Shown: one piece after another, positions 52,978 through 61,841 of the stretch
How the letters are laid out: each line of letters begins with the position of its first letter
How positions within the stretch are numbered: the first letter of the stretch is position 1
Assembly: GCF_022763245.1 (NCBI RefSeq)
Contig: NZ_JALEGV010000041.1
Location: 729,223 to 793,222, forward strand
Source: Oricola sp.
GTDB taxonomy: Bacteria; Pseudomonadota; Alphaproteobacteria; Rhizobiales; Rhizobiaceae
DNA length: 64,000 bases
Reading direction: 5' to 3'
Made by a program: the position numbers and the translations under genes
The notes under the pieces: generated by a model
Told to the model about the DNA's origin: nothing
Seen by the model: only the letters and a program-made list of their open reading frames with translations
Database searches by the model: none

Positions 52978-54459
52978 ATGGCCGAAGCCGCGCTGCATCT
53001 TGATTCGCCCATCGACCTCGCCGACCCCCGGCTGCTGCGCCAGCTCGCCTATATCGGCGGGCGCTGGACGATGGCCGACGACGCCCGTTTCGTGCCGGTG
53101 ACAGATCCGTCCGACTGCAGCCCGATCGGCGAGGTCGCGCGGATCGGCAGGGCCGGAGCCGAGGCGGCCGTCGGCGCGGCGCATGAGGCGTTTGCCGCCT
53201 GGTCCGGCCTGCTGCCGCAGGAGCGCTCCGCCATCCTGCGCCGCTGGTTCGACCTGATCGTCGCCAACCGCGAGGACCTCGCCACCGTCATGACCCGCGA
53301 GCAGGGCAAGCCGATTTCGGAGGCGCGCGGCGAAATCGACTACGGCGCCTCCTTCATCGAGTTCTATGCCGAAGAGACCAAGCGTCCGAACATCGAGAGC
53401 GTCACCTCGCATCTGGGCGACGCCGAGGTGGAGGTCTGGCGCGAACCGGTCGGCGTCGCCGCTTTGGTCACGCCGTGGAACTTCCCCTCCGCCATGATCA
53501 CCCGCAAGACCGCGGCCGCGCTGGCGGCCGGCTGCACGGTGGTCGTGCATCCCTCGGTCGAAACGCCGTTCTCCGCCCTGGCGCTGGCCGAACTCGGCGA
53601 GCGGGCAGGCCTGCCGGCGGGCGTCTTCAACGTCGTCACCGGCGACGCGCCCGAGATCGTCGGCGCCTGGATGGCGGACCAGCGGGTGCGGGCGCTCTCC
53701 TTCACCGGCTCCACCGAAACCGGCAAGCTGCTTTACCGCCAGGGCGCCGACACGGTGAAGCGGCTGGTGCTGGAACTGGGTGGCCACGCGCCGTTCCTTG
53801 TCTTCGACGACGCGGATCTGGACCGGGCCGTCGACGAGGCCGTGAAGGCAAAGTTCGCGACATCGGGCCAGGATTGCCTCGGCGCGAACCGCTTCCTCGT
53901 CGCCCGTCCGGTCTATGACGCCTTCTGCAAGGCCTTTGCCGAGCGGACGAAAGCGCTGACGATCGGGCCGGGCATGGACGATCCCGACATCGGCCCGCTG
54001 ATGAACGAGAAAGCCGTCGCCAAGCAGGTCGAGCATGTGGGCGACGCCATGGCGAAGGGCGCGACGCTGCTGGCCGGCGGCGCGCGGCATGCGGCGGGGC
54101 GGCTCTTCTTCTTGCCGACCGTGCTGGCCGACGTGCCCGCCGACGCGCTGATCATGCGCGAGGAGACCTTCGGCCCGGTTGCCGCCATCGCCCCCTTCGA
54201 CACCGAGGCGGAAGCCTTCGCGCGCGCCAACGACACCGAATACGGCCTCGTCGCCTATCTGCACACGCAAGACCCGCGCCGCATCTACCGGGCCTCGCGG
54301 GCGCTTGCCTTCGGCATGGTCGCGGTCAACCGCACCAAGGTCACCGGCGCGCCGATCCCCTTCGGGGGCATGAAACAGTCCGGGCTCGGCCGCGAAGGGT
54401 CGCGTCTGGGGCTCGAGGCCTTTACGGAGGTCAAATATGTCTGCCGGGACTGGAGCTGA
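52978..54459 (+). CDS. doeC: Aspartate-semialdehyde dehydrogenase of the ectoine pathway
   Basis: A 493-residue NAD(P)-dependent aldehyde dehydrogenase. The fold motifs are VTPWNFPSAM, FTGSTETGK, catalytic glutamate in LELGGHAP and nucleophile cysteine in SGQDCLGANR. In the doe pathway DoeC oxidises aspartate semialdehyde to aspartate; related enzymes act on succinate semialdehyde. The assignment depends on its place between doeX and doeD. It begins 120 bases after doeX. A ribosome binding site (GGAG) lies nearby. Confidence 0.88.
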   Translation: MAEAALHLDSPIDLADPRLLRQLAYIGGRWTMADDARFVPVTDPSDCSPIGEVARIGRAGAEAAVGAAHEAFAAWSGLLPQERSAILRRWFDLIVANREDLATVMTREQGKPISEARGEIDYGASFIEFYAEETKRPNIESVTSHLGDAEVEVWREPVGVAALVTPWNFPSAMITRKTAAALAAGCTVVVHPSVETPFSALALAELGERAGLPAGVFNVVTGDAPEIVGAWMADQRVRALSFTGSTETGKLLYRQGADTVKRLVLELGGHAPFLVFDDADLDRAVDEAVKAKFATSGQDCLGANRFLVARPVYDAFCKAFAERTKALTIGPGMDDPDIGPLMNEKAVAKQVEHVGDAMAKGATLLAGGARHAAGRLFFLPTVLADVPADALIMREETFGPVAAIAPFDTEAEAFARANDTEYGLVAYLHTQDPRRIYRASRALAFGMVAVNRTKVTGAPIPFGGMKQSGLGREGSRLGLEAFTEVKYVCRDWS

Positions 54460-54507
54460 CGCTTTGGACCGGAAAACCGAAACCACGAAAACGGGACACC
54501 AGGTAAC

Positions 54508-55884
54508 ATGCTGAGAAACGATCCGCTGGAGCAGTGGGACCGCGAACACTTCATCCATCCCTCCACCCACCTCGCGCAATTCGCCCGCGGCGAGATGCCC
54601 GAGCGGATCGTCACAGGCGCGTCGGGCGTCTATATCGAGGACCGCGACGGCAACCGCCTGCTCGACGGCTTCGCCGGGCTCTATTGCGTCAATATCGGCT
54701 ACGGCCGCCAGGAGGTAGCCGAGGCGATCGCCGCCCAGGCGAAGGAACTGGCTTACTACCATTCCTATGTCGGCCACGGCACGGAAGCCTCGATCACGCT
54801 CTCCAAGATGATCGCCGACCGCGCGCCGGAAGGGCTGAACCGGGTCTATTACGGCCTCGGCGGATCCGACGCCAACGAGACCAACGTCAAGCTGGTCTGG
54901 TACTACAACAACGTTCTCGGCCGGCCCGAGAAAAAGAAGATCATCTCGCGCTGGCGCGGCTATCACGGCTCGGGCCTGATGACCGGTTCGCTGACCGGGC
55001 TCGGCCTGTTCCACAAGCAGTTCGACCTGCCGCTGAGCCAGGTGATCCACACCGAGGCGCCCTATTATTTCCGCCGCAGGGAGGCGAGCTGGAGCGAGGA
55101 GGAATTCTCCGCCCATTGCGCCGCCGAGCTGGAAGCGCTGATCGCGCGCGAGGGCGCCGAGACGATCGCCGCCTTCATCGGCGAGCCGGTGCTCGGCACC
55201 GGCGGCATCGTGCCGCCGCCGGCCGGCTACTGGGAGAAGATCCAGGCCGTGCTGAAGAAGCACGACATCCTTCTGATCGCCGACGAGGTGGTGACCGGGT
55301 TCGGCCGTCTCGGCACCATGTTCGGCTCCGTCCATTGCGGCATCGAGCCGGACATCATCACCATCGCCAAGGGCCTGACCTCGGCCTATGCGCCGCTCTC
55401 CGGATCGATCATTTCCGACAAGGTCTGGAGCGTGCTGGAGCAGGGCACCGACATGTTCGGCGCGATCGGCCATGGCTGGACCTATTCCGCCCACCCGATC
55501 GGGGCCGCCGCCGGCGTCGCCAACCTCAAGCTGATCGACGAACTCGGCCTGGTCCAAAATGCCGGCACGGTGGGCGCCTATCTGAAAGCGAAGATGACCG
55601 AGGCGCTGGGCGATCATCCCAATGTCGGCGAGGTGCGCGGCGAGGGCATGCTCTGCGCCGTGGAACTGGTCGCCGACAAGGCGGGTCGCACCCTGTTCGA
55701 GCCCGGCAAGACGGTCGGCGCCAAGGCCGTCGCCGGCATGCTGAGGCGCGGCGTCATCGGCCGGGCCATGCCGGAGGGCGACATCATCGGTCTCGCCCCG
55801 CCGCTTTGCCTGACGCAGGACGAGGCCGACACGATCGTCAAGGCGACGAAAGAGGCCGTCGAGGAGACCTGCGCCGCGCTCTGA
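54508..55884 (+). CDS. doeD: Diaminobutyrate transaminase of the ectoine pathway
   Basis: A 458-residue class III aminotransferase. PLP contacts include GLGGSDANETNVKLVW, RWRGYHGSG, ADEVVTGFGRLG and the lysine in ITIAKGLTSAYAP. In ectoine degradation DoeD converts L-2,4-diaminobutyrate to aspartate semialdehyde, the substrate of DoeC. Class III enzymes are similar to one another, so the specific role is drawn from the full doe cluster around it. It starts 48 bases after doeC. Confidence 0.9.
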   Translation: MLRNDPLEQWDREHFIHPSTHLAQFARGEMPERIVTGASGVYIEDRDGNRLLDGFAGLYCVNIGYGRQEVAEAIAAQAKELAYYHSYVGHGTEASITLSKMIADRAPEGLNRVYYGLGGSDANETNVKLVWYYNNVLGRPEKKKIISRWRGYHGSGLMTGSLTGLGLFHKQFDLPLSQVIHTEAPYYFRRREASWSEEEFSAHCAAELEALIAREGAETIAAFIGEPVLGTGGIVPPPAGYWEKIQAVLKKHDILLIADEVVTGFGRLGTMFGSVHCGIEPDIITIAKGLTSAYAPLSGSIISDKVWSVLEQGTDMFGAIGHGWTYSAHPIGAAAGVANLKLIDELGLVQNAGTVGAYLKAKMTEALGDHPNVGEVRGEGMLCAVELVADKAGRTLFEPGKTVGAKAVAGMLRRGVIGRAMPEGDIIGLAPPLCLTQDEADTIVKATKEAVEETCAAL

Positions 55885-55911
55885 GGCGGCCGCCGACGAA
55901 GGAAGGGCGCG

Positions 55912-57120
55912 TCAGCCGCGCCTTTCCGCCACCGCGAAATAGGCGAGCGCCGTCAGCGGCAGCAACCCGCCGAGCAGGCAGATGCCGGTCCAGCCGAACA
56001 GCGTCAGCACCGGGCTGGTCAGCGCCGAGGCGACGGCGCCGCCGAGGAAGAACGTCGTCATGTAGGCCGCCGTCAGCCGGCTGCGGATCGCCTCGTCGAG
56101 CTGATAGAGTTCGCGCTGGCTGAGCACCATGTTGCCCTGCACGCCGAAATCGATGAGCACGCCGGCGACCATCAGCGCCCAGAAATTCGCCTGGCTGATC
56201 CACGCGATCAGGAAGGTGATGAGGCCGAGGCCGATGGCGACGGCGGTGCCTGGACGGGCGAACCCCCGGTCGGCCATGCGGCCCGCGACCGGCGCGGCGA
56301 AGACGCCGGAGACGCCGGCCAGCGCGAAGAGCGCGATCTCGCTCGGCGTGTATCCCTGCCGCAAGAGCACGATCGGCGAGGCCGTCCAGAAGACAGTGAA
56401 GGCGCTGAACATCGCCGTCTGGTAGGCGGTGCGCCGGCGCAGCACCGGTTCCGTCGCCATCAGATGGGCCAGCGAGCCGATCAGCCGCAGATAGGCATGC
56501 CGGGCCTGCGGCACGCGGCGCGGAATGGCGAAGGCGCCCCAGATCGTGAGCCCCGTCACCAGCACCGCCGACAGGGCGAAGACGCCGCGCCAGCCGAGAT
56601 GGTCGGCGATGAAGCTTGAGGCCGGTCGCGCCAGGAGGATGCCGACGAAAAGCCCGGTCATGACGTTGCCGACCACCGCGCCGCGCCGCGCGGCGGGCGC
56701 CAGGCTGGCGGCCAGCGGCACGATCACCTGCGCCGCGGTGGAGGTGAAGCCGACGACGAGGATCATCGCAAACAGCGTCGACAGGCCCGGCGCCAGCGCC
56801 AGCCCGGCGAGGCTGGCGACATTCATCACCATCACGGCGAGGATGAGCCTGCGGTTCTCGAACAGGTCGCCGAGCGGCACCAGGAACAGGAGGCCGATGG
56901 CGTAGCCGAACTGCGCGGCCGTGAAGATCAGGCTTTCCGCCGTGGTGGACAGCCCCATGGACTGCGCGATCAGCGCGACCAGCGGCTGGGCGTAATAGAG
57001 ATTGCCGGCAAGCGCGCCGCAGGCGACGGCGAACAGCATCGTGGTGGCGAAACCGATCGGCGCGGGCGCGTCGTCACGGGGCGTCGCTGCGGGAGCGGAA
57101 CTGTCATTCATGGTGCGCAT
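55912..57120 (-). CDS. MFS transporter (DHA1-like)
   Basis: A 402-residue major facilitator with twelve predicted spans. GNLYYAQPLVALIAQS after the first span and GDLFENRRLILAVMV as the loop-2/3 motif are typical of DHA1-type efflux or sugar exporters. It is convergent with doeD with 27 bases between. The start could be the ATG at 57120 or 57111; neither has a good ribosome binding site, and the further open frame to 57267 is not conserved-looking. Whether it exports a doe-related compound is unknown. Confidence 0.87.
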   Translation of the reverse strand: MRTMNDSSAPAATPRDDAPAPIGFATTMLFAVACGALAGNLYYAQPLVALIAQSMGLSTTAESLIFTAAQFGYAIGLLFLVPLGDLFENRRLILAVMVMNVASLAGLALAPGLSTLFAMILVVGFTSTAAQVIVPLAASLAPAARRGAVVGNVMTGLFVGILLARPASSFIADHLGWRGVFALSAVLVTGLTIWGAFAIPRRVPQARHAYLRLIGSLAHLMATEPVLRRRTAYQTAMFSAFTVFWTASPIVLLRQGYTPSEIALFALAGVSGVFAAPVAGRMADRGFARPGTAVAIGLGLITFLIAWISQANFWALMVAGVLIDFGVQGNMVLSQRELYQLDEAIRSRLTAAYMTTFFLGGAVASALTSPVLTLFGWTGICLLGGLLPLTALAYFAVAERRG

Positions 57121-57400
57121 GTCGGTTGGATCGGAGCCCGTCGGAAAAAGAAATCGGCCTCCCGCGGCGCAACATAAACCCCGCGCCGGAAAAGGGAAGG
57201 GTGTGTGAGGACGGGAAGGTGCCTTCTCCCATCGCGGGGGCCTCCAGATCGAGCGCCCCGCATCCACCTGCCCGGGGTCGAGCCGCGGGTCTCGACCCCT
57301 TCGTCGGGCCTCACAAGCAGAGAAGGAAGGCGGGCGTGCTTGGGCGGCCGGTGCCTCGTTGCCGAAGCCGGCTGCGGTTCGATGGAACGGACAAGGGCCG

Positions 57401-58093
57401 TCACGACGAATTCCACGCGTCGAGGGCGAGGAAGTGGCATTCCTTGAGCACCTCCGCGACGCCGGTCTTCGGCTTTTTCACCCAGCCGGGCGGCCGGCCG
57501 GGGCGGATGGGATTCCAGCGCTTCGGCCAGGCGCGTCCGGCGTCGCGGCGCGCGCGCCAGCGGGCAAGACGCTGCGCCTGGCCTTCGAGGTCGGAGAGTG
57601 CCGCCGCCAGTGCGCGGATGCGCCGGCCGAGCGCGCGGGCATCGACCGGCTCGCCCGGCGGCAGGTCGAAGTCCAGGTCGTAGCGCAGGTCGTCGAAATC
57701 GAAGCCGGCGGACGCGCCGGGATCGAGAAACGGGTCGCCATGCTGCTTGAACGGGTCGAAGAGCTGGAAGGCGGGGATGCGCGGCTCGGGCTTCGCGTCG
57801 GCGGGCTTCTCCGGCGCGGGCGCCGCCTTCCGATTTGCCGCCGGCGACGCAGCGGCCGCTTTCGGCGGGGGCATGCGAAACGGGAGCTCCAGCGTGCAGG
57901 CGGCCATGACGATCAGCCGACGCGCGGCATATTCGGCGGGACGCAGCAGGGCGAGGACGCGCCGGTAGAGCCGGCGCGGCAGGGTCTCGACGTCGTGGCC
58001 GGCCTGCAGGCCCGCCATGAGGATCAGCCGCGCGGCGATGGCGCACAGCGCCTCGCAATTGCAGTCGATCGCCTTGCGCCAGTCGAATTCCAT
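57401..58093 (-). CDS. Hypothetical protein, probably conserved in Hyphomicrobiales
   Basis: A 230-residue protein with no assigned function. Residues 1-75 are helical with CNCEALCAIAARLILMAGLQ and RRVLALLRPAEYAARRLIVMAAC; a Pro/Ala-rich linker follows. The C-terminal part contains acidic aromatic FDFDDLRYDLDFDLPPGEP and basic ARWRARRDAG, ending in VLKECHFLALDAW. Codon use is GC-rich like neighbours. The 280 bases upstream to the MFS gene show nothing recognisable. I infer only that it is a real gene because the hydrophobic and charged pattern is coherent across the frame. Confidence 0.65.
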   Translation of the reverse strand: MEFDWRKAIDCNCEALCAIAARLILMAGLQAGHDVETLPRRLYRRVLALLRPAEYAARRLIVMAACTLELPFRMPPPKAAAASPAANRKAAPAPEKPADAKPEPRIPAFQLFDPFKQHGDPFLDPGASAGFDFDDLRYDLDFDLPPGEPVDARALGRRIRALAAALSDLEGQAQRLARWRARRDAGRAWPKRWNPIRPGRPPGWVKKPKTGVAEVLKECHFLALDAWNSS

Positions 58094-58304
58094 GCCGTGC
58101 CTGTCTCCGTTGCGGCCGTGACGTGTCGCAAAGTGTGCGGGCGGTGGCGGGGCGGGGGACAGGAAACGGGGAGAAAACCGGGAAAAGCCAGGCGGGGCAG
58201 GGCTTTGGGCGGCCTGGGGCGGCGGCTGTGTCCACCGCCGGAACGGCGGCGCCCGGGCCCGGGGCGCCCGGATGCGCCCTCGGACAATCGCGCGGGTCGG
58301 GGCG

Positions 58305-58598
58305 TCAGTTCCAGCCCGACATGATGCCGTCGAGCACCGTGCGGATGCAGACCGCGTGATACTTGCCGTTCTGGTCGCGGGTGACGCAGGCGCGGCGGCT
58401 GTTGCAGACGTCGAACTTGTGCACGCCGCCGCCGAGCTTGCGGCATTCGGCCGAGCTGAGTTCGGCGACGCCGACGATGGGCGACATCGGCCCGGTGTTG
58501 TTGGCGGGGGTGCGGTGGTCGCGAATGACGCTCGCCGCGTTCGAAGGCACGATCGCCGTGCCGAGCAGGATGACTGCCATGATGATCTGCGTTTTCAT
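58305..58598 (-). CDS. Small secreted four-cysteine protein (paralogue A)
   Basis: A 97-residue protein with signal peptide MKTQIIMAVILLGTAIV ending near SNA-AS. The mature part contains VIRDHR, then four cysteines in the pattern C-x12-C-x5-C-x12-C, beginning at AECRKLGGGV. It is a tandem paralogue of the adjacent upstream gene. Two intramolecular disulphides are likely in the periplasm. Function is unknown. The ATG at 58598 has AGAGGCG upstream; it starts eight bases from the stop of the paralogue. Confidence 0.8.
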   Translation of the reverse strand: MKTQIIMAVILLGTAIVPSNAASVIRDHRTPANNTGPMSPIVGVAELSSAECRKLGGGVHKFDVCNSRRACVTRDQNGKYHAVCIRTVLDGIMSGWN

Positions 58599-58606
58599 GA
58601 TCGCCT

Positions 58607-58951
58607 CTAGTTCTTTTCCGGTTCGTCGCCGATGAGGGTGTCCTGCGCGACCTTCTCGTCGATGCAGGCGACGTTGATGACGCCGTCGCTGTTGACCGTC
58701 GCGCAGGTTTCCTGGCCGAGCTTGGAGCATTTCACCGTGGTGGTGACCTTGCCGCCGAGCCCCTTGCATTCGGGCTTGGTGAGCGTGGAGGTCCAGGTGA
58801 GCCGGCGCTGAAGCCGCGACGCCGTCGGGGCGTTGGACTGCAATCCGCCGCGGTGGTCGCGTATCGTCGTGCCGCCTTCAGCCGCAATGGGCGCGGCCAC
58901 CATGAACAGCGTGGCGACGAGACCGATTTTCCTGATCGATATGGTTTTCAT
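58607..58951 (-). CDS. Small secreted four-cysteine protein (paralogue B)
   Basis: A 114-residue exported protein. The signal peptide runs MKTISIRKIGLVATLFMVA to about AAEG. The mature part has TIRDHR, then C-x12-C-x7-C-x12-C starting at PECKGLGGKV, the same framework as the downstream gene. The acidic tail (IGDEPEKN) differs. GGAGAG lies upstream of the ATG at 58951. A tandem duplication gave rise to the pair; they share few other residues, so the duplication is old. Confidence 0.8.
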   Translation of the reverse strand: MKTISIRKIGLVATLFMVAAPIAAEGGTTIRDHRGGLQSNAPTASRLQRRLTWTSTLTKPECKGLGGKVTTTVKCSKLGQETCATVNSDGVINVACIDEKVAQDTLIGDEPEKN

Positions 58952-59286
58952 TACGCTCTCTCCTTCTCGTTAACCAAAGACTAGGTGCGGCTTTCATCTG
59001 CCCCTGTGTGATCGATCACAGGGCGGGAAGCCGATGACTTTTGGGGAAGGTGACGGAGAAGACTGGAGATGCGGCTGCGATTGCTTGGGGAGGTCAGTCG
59101 GCCCGGCTTGGAAAGGCAGGCACGCTGGTGACGCAGAGGGGGGCGCCACCAGCGACCTGGGGCCGGCATCCGGGGGGAGAGATGCCGGGGCCTGGAGGCC
59201 GCGGGCGAAGGGGGGAGGGCTTCGCGCGGCATGCGTCCAGGATCGGTCGATGCGGATGGTGCGAACCTGTCAGGTCGCATCCTGCA
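58952..59286. other. Intergenic stretch with no recognised feature
   Basis: About 335 bases between the two-paralogue operon and the YHS gene. Frames here are short or lack recognisable protein character. No hairpin with T-run or repeat was seen. A promoter for the paralogue operon presumably lies near 58960-59050 on the minus strand, where a TGTGATCGATCACA-like dyad occurs at 59006-59019. Confidence 0.35.
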
Positions 59287-59784
59287 TCAAAGGCCGTTCA
59301 CGTCCTCCACGGTGCGGTGTTCCATGCCGGGCCAGTTGGCTTCGGCCTTGGCGATCGTGCCGGCCTTGTCCTTCTTGTAGGCCTCGAAGACATCGGCGTT
59401 GAGGAAGAGGTAGAGCTTGCCGTCGACCACGTCTGCGAAGCGCGGGCTGCCGTCCAGTTTCAGGCCCTTGGCGACGCCGAAGGCGCAGAAGCCGCCATAT
59501 TGCGGGATGAAGGCGGCCGGGTCGGCCGAGAACTGCTTCATCGTCTCCCTGGAGGAGAAGTAGTAGGCGACATTGTCGTGCACGACGGTGAACTTGGCAT
59601 GGCCGGGGGTCACGTCCAGGCCGGTGAACAGGGCGACGGAATCATTGCCGCGCAGCGCGACGCCGTGGCCGTCGACGGTGGTGCCCGTCGAGACGTTGTA
59701 TTCGTCGGCGGCAAAGGCGGCGGAAGCGCCGGAGATCGTGCCGATGACGCAGGCGATGGCCATGATGGCGTTGAGGTTCTTCAT
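59287..59784 (-). CDS. Exported YHS-domain protein
   Basis: A 165-residue periplasmic protein. The signal peptide is about 30 residues (MKNLNAIMAIACVIGTISG and an AFA-A type site). The YHS domain follows: AYYFSSRETMKQFSADPAAFIPQYGGFCAFGVAKG, cited as the blocks YYFSS, FSADPAAF and YGGFCAFG. Such proteins are suspected metal or heme-related binding modules. GNDSVALFTG stands where the family often has GYDPVAYF. The ATG at 59784 follows GGAAG; the frame is open to 59949 without start support. Confidence 0.86.
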   Translation of the reverse strand: MKNLNAIMAIACVIGTISGASAAFAADEYNVSTGTTVDGHGVALRGNDSVALFTGLDVTPGHAKFTVVHDNVAYYFSSRETMKQFSADPAAFIPQYGGFCAFGVAKGLKLDGSPRFADVVDGKLYLFLNADVFEAYKKDKAGTIAKAEANWPGMEHRTVEDVNGL

Positions 59785-60006
59785 GTCAGTCTTCCTTTCA
59801 AGTCGGCGCCGCGCAGGCGCCGGGTTGGAGCCGCAGGCCCCATGCCGGCGGCTGCGACGTGCAATCGAAGCGCCCCGATGGGCGATTGCGACGTCGACCT
59901 GTCTGGATCGGCCGGAAATCGGCACGATCGATCCCATGACCGCGAGCAAGGGCTCGCGGATCGAGGCGGCCTTGAAGGCCGCGAAACGAGTGATGTCCGG
60001 GTGGCC

Positions 60007-60480
60007 CTAGAGGCCGAGTTCGCTCAGGCCCGGGTGCTCTTGCGGCCTCGGTCCGAGCGGCCAGTGAAACTTGCGGTCGGCAGCGCCGATCGGCGCGTCG
60101 TTGATGCTGGCGACGCGGCGGCGCATCAGGCCGTGGGCGTCGAACTCCCACAATTCGTTGCCGTAGGAGCGGAACCAGTGTCCGCTGTCGTCGCGCCACT
60201 CATAGGCGAAGCGGACCGCGATGCGGTTCTCGCGAAACCCCCAGATCTCCTTGATCAGCCGGTAGTCGAGCTCGCGGTCCCACTTGCGCGTCAGGAAGGC
60301 GACGATGGCGTCGCGGCCCTCGAAGAATTCCGCGCGATTGCGCCACCGGCTGTCCGGCGTGTAGGCCAGCGCGACACGCTCGGGGTCGCGCGTGTTCCAG
60401 GCGTTTTCCGCGAGCCGGACCTTGGCGACGGCGTCCTCCATCCCGGTGAAGGGCGGCAGCGGCGGGCGTTCGGTTTCCAT
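60007..60480 (-). CDS. NTF2-like protein (DUF1348 family)
   Basis: A 157-residue SnoaL/NTF2-fold protein of the DUF1348 group. Landmarks are [55 protein letters not shown] and FHWPLGPRP. Members have no established function and often accompany oxidative-stress genes. The stop of the upstream pyridoxamine-oxidase-like gene is two bases before its start, so it is in the same operon. Confidence 0.9.
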   Translation of the reverse strand: METERPPLPPFTGMEDAVAKVRLAENAWNTRDPERVALAYTPDSRWRNRAEFFEGRDAIVAFLTRKWDRELDYRLIKEIWGFRENRIAVRFAYEWRDDSGHWFRSYGNELWEFDAHGLMRRRVASINDAPIGAADRKFHWPLGPRPQEHPGLSELGL

Positions 60481-60482
60481 CG

Positions 60483-61106
60483 TCAGTCTCCTTTGCTGCT
60501 GGCAAGCTTGGCTCGCAGCTGTTCGTTTTCCGCTTCGAGAACGGCGAGCCGGTCTCGCAGCGGCGTGACCGCAGCGGCGACGTCCGCCTCGGTGAAACGG
60601 GGGGTGATGTGTTGTGCGCAGTTCCAGTCGAAGGCCGCGAGGCGGAGCACGAAGACGCGCTCAAGCCTTGCCTCGTAGGCCGGCTCGGCGACGAGCGCGG
60701 CGAGGTCGTCGTCGATCGCAACCGCCTCGACACGCGCATAGATCTTCAGGCGGGCGCGGGCCGGATAGTCGACGAGGATCAGCGCGGCGCGGGCCTCGGC
60801 GGCGAGGTTGCCGACGCTGATGTACTGGCGGTTTCCGCGGTAGTCGGCAAAGGCCAGCGTCTGGTCGTCCACCAGCTTCAGGAACCCTTTCGGACCGCCG
60901 CGGTGCTGGACATAGGGCCAGCCGGTCTCCGAAACGGAGGCCATGTAGAAGCTGTCGCGCGCCGCGATGAAGGCGGCTTCGTTCGGCGTGAACCTGTCGA
61001 AGGCGCGGTCGCCCCTGAAGTTGCGGTAGGCCCGGTCGCTGCCCATGGCCCGTTGCGCCGCGCGGACGCTTGGCGTCGATGCGATGTCGAGAAATCCGTA
61101 GGCCAT
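60483..61106 (-). CDS. FMN-binding pyridoxamine 5'-phosphate oxidase-like protein
   Basis: A 207-residue split-barrel flavoprotein. The N-terminal FMN segment is [27 protein letters not shown] and the next strand is [19 protein letters not shown]. The C-terminal helical part ([22 protein letters not shown]) is a coiled coil not typical of PdxH, so pyridoxal synthesis is unlikely. Such proteins are often induced with redox operons. It lies between the AhpD-like gene and the NTF2-like gene. Confidence 0.88.
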   Translation of the reverse strand: MAYGFLDIASTPSVRAAQRAMGSDRAYRNFRGDRAFDRFTPNEAAFIAARDSFYMASVSETGWPYVQHRGGPKGFLKLVDDQTLAFADYRGNRQYISVGNLAAEARAALILVDYPARARLKIYARVEAVAIDDDLAALVAEPAYEARLERVFVLRLAAFDWNCAQHITPRFTEADVAAAVTPLRDRLAVLEAENEQLRAKLASSKGD

Positions 61107-61173
61107 GGCTTGGGTTCCTGGCGGGGTCCTGGTGGGTGTCGAGCGGGCCGGGCGAGCCCGCCCGTCTTGCGTG

Positions 61174-61719
61174 TCAGGCGGCGCGGTTGGCCTGGACGAC
61201 GGGGAAGTCGATGTCCGTCTGCGCGACCACGTTGAGCAGGTTGGTGAAGATGTTCTCGGCGACGACGGCGACGATCTCGACGATTTGGCCGTCGGAGAAG
61301 CCGGCGTCGCGAAGCGCCGCGATGTCGAGGTCGGTCACGCGGCCACGGTCGCGAACCACGCCGGTGGCGAACCGGACCGCCGCGTCGGCCTTCGGATCGC
61401 CCGAACGGCCCATGCGGTTGAGCGCGATCTCCTCGCCGCTGATCTTCGCCATGTTCATGCCGAGATAGCTGTGCGCGGACAGGCAGTAGTCGCAGCCATT
61501 CACCTCGGCGACGGCAAGCGCGATGCGCTCGCGCGTCTTGACGTCCAGCGTCTTGGCGAGGGCGGCGTTGTTGGCGGTGTAGCCCTGAAGGGCCGCGGGG
61601 CTCGAGGCGATCAGCCGAAACATGTTCGGCACGACGCCGAGCTGCTTTTCGACGGCGTCGAGGATCGGCTTGGAGCCGGCGGGGACGTCGTCACGGGCGG
61701 GGATGGCGAGGCGGGGCAT
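61174..61719 (-). CDS. Carboxymuconolactone-decarboxylase/AhpD-like protein
   Basis: A 181-residue helical protein of the CMD family. The redox motif C-x2-C is in EVNGCDYCLSAHSYLG, the AhpD-type arrangement with a downstream histidine, implying alkylhydroperoxidase activity. ERIALAVAEVNG and VVAENIFTNLLN are further family blocks. The ATG at 61719 is the conserved start with GGAGAA upstream; the frame is open to 61788. It is divergent from a LysR gene and heads a three-gene operon. Confidence 0.92.
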   Translation of the reverse strand: MPRLAIPARDDVPAGSKPILDAVEKQLGVVPNMFRLIASSPAALQGYTANNAALAKTLDVKTRERIALAVAEVNGCDYCLSAHSYLGMNMAKISGEEIALNRMGRSGDPKADAAVRFATGVVRDRGRVTDLDIAALRDAGFSDGQIVEIVAVVAENIFTNLLNVVAQTDIDFPVVQANRAA

Positions 61720-61773
61720 GATGTCTTCTCCTGTGCGGTTTCGAACCCGGTGCGGTTCGTTCGCAGGGAGGAG

Positions 61774-61838
61774 TATTCCATTCCACATCGAGAGATAATT
61801 CTGTAAGATTGGAAATCAGTATCTCGAATTTTGGAATA
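61774..61838. promoter_or_regulatory. Nested inverted repeats in the divergent LysR promoter region
   Basis: Two concentric dyads lie between the AhpD-like and LysR genes: TATTCCA (61774-61780) with TGGAATA (61832-61838), and GAGATA (61792-61797) with TATCTC (61820-61825). Both are centred near 61806-61808. They are likely LysR binding elements controlling both directions. Confidence 0.6.
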
Positions 61839-61841
61839 ATG

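Noticed and set aside
52099-55617. Open frame of 1172 codons on the minus strand across the ectoine genes
   Set aside because: It is antisense to doeX, doeC and doeD, all with clear motifs, and its translation is Arg/Gly/Asp-rich with no domain. GC-rich genes often leave such frames open.
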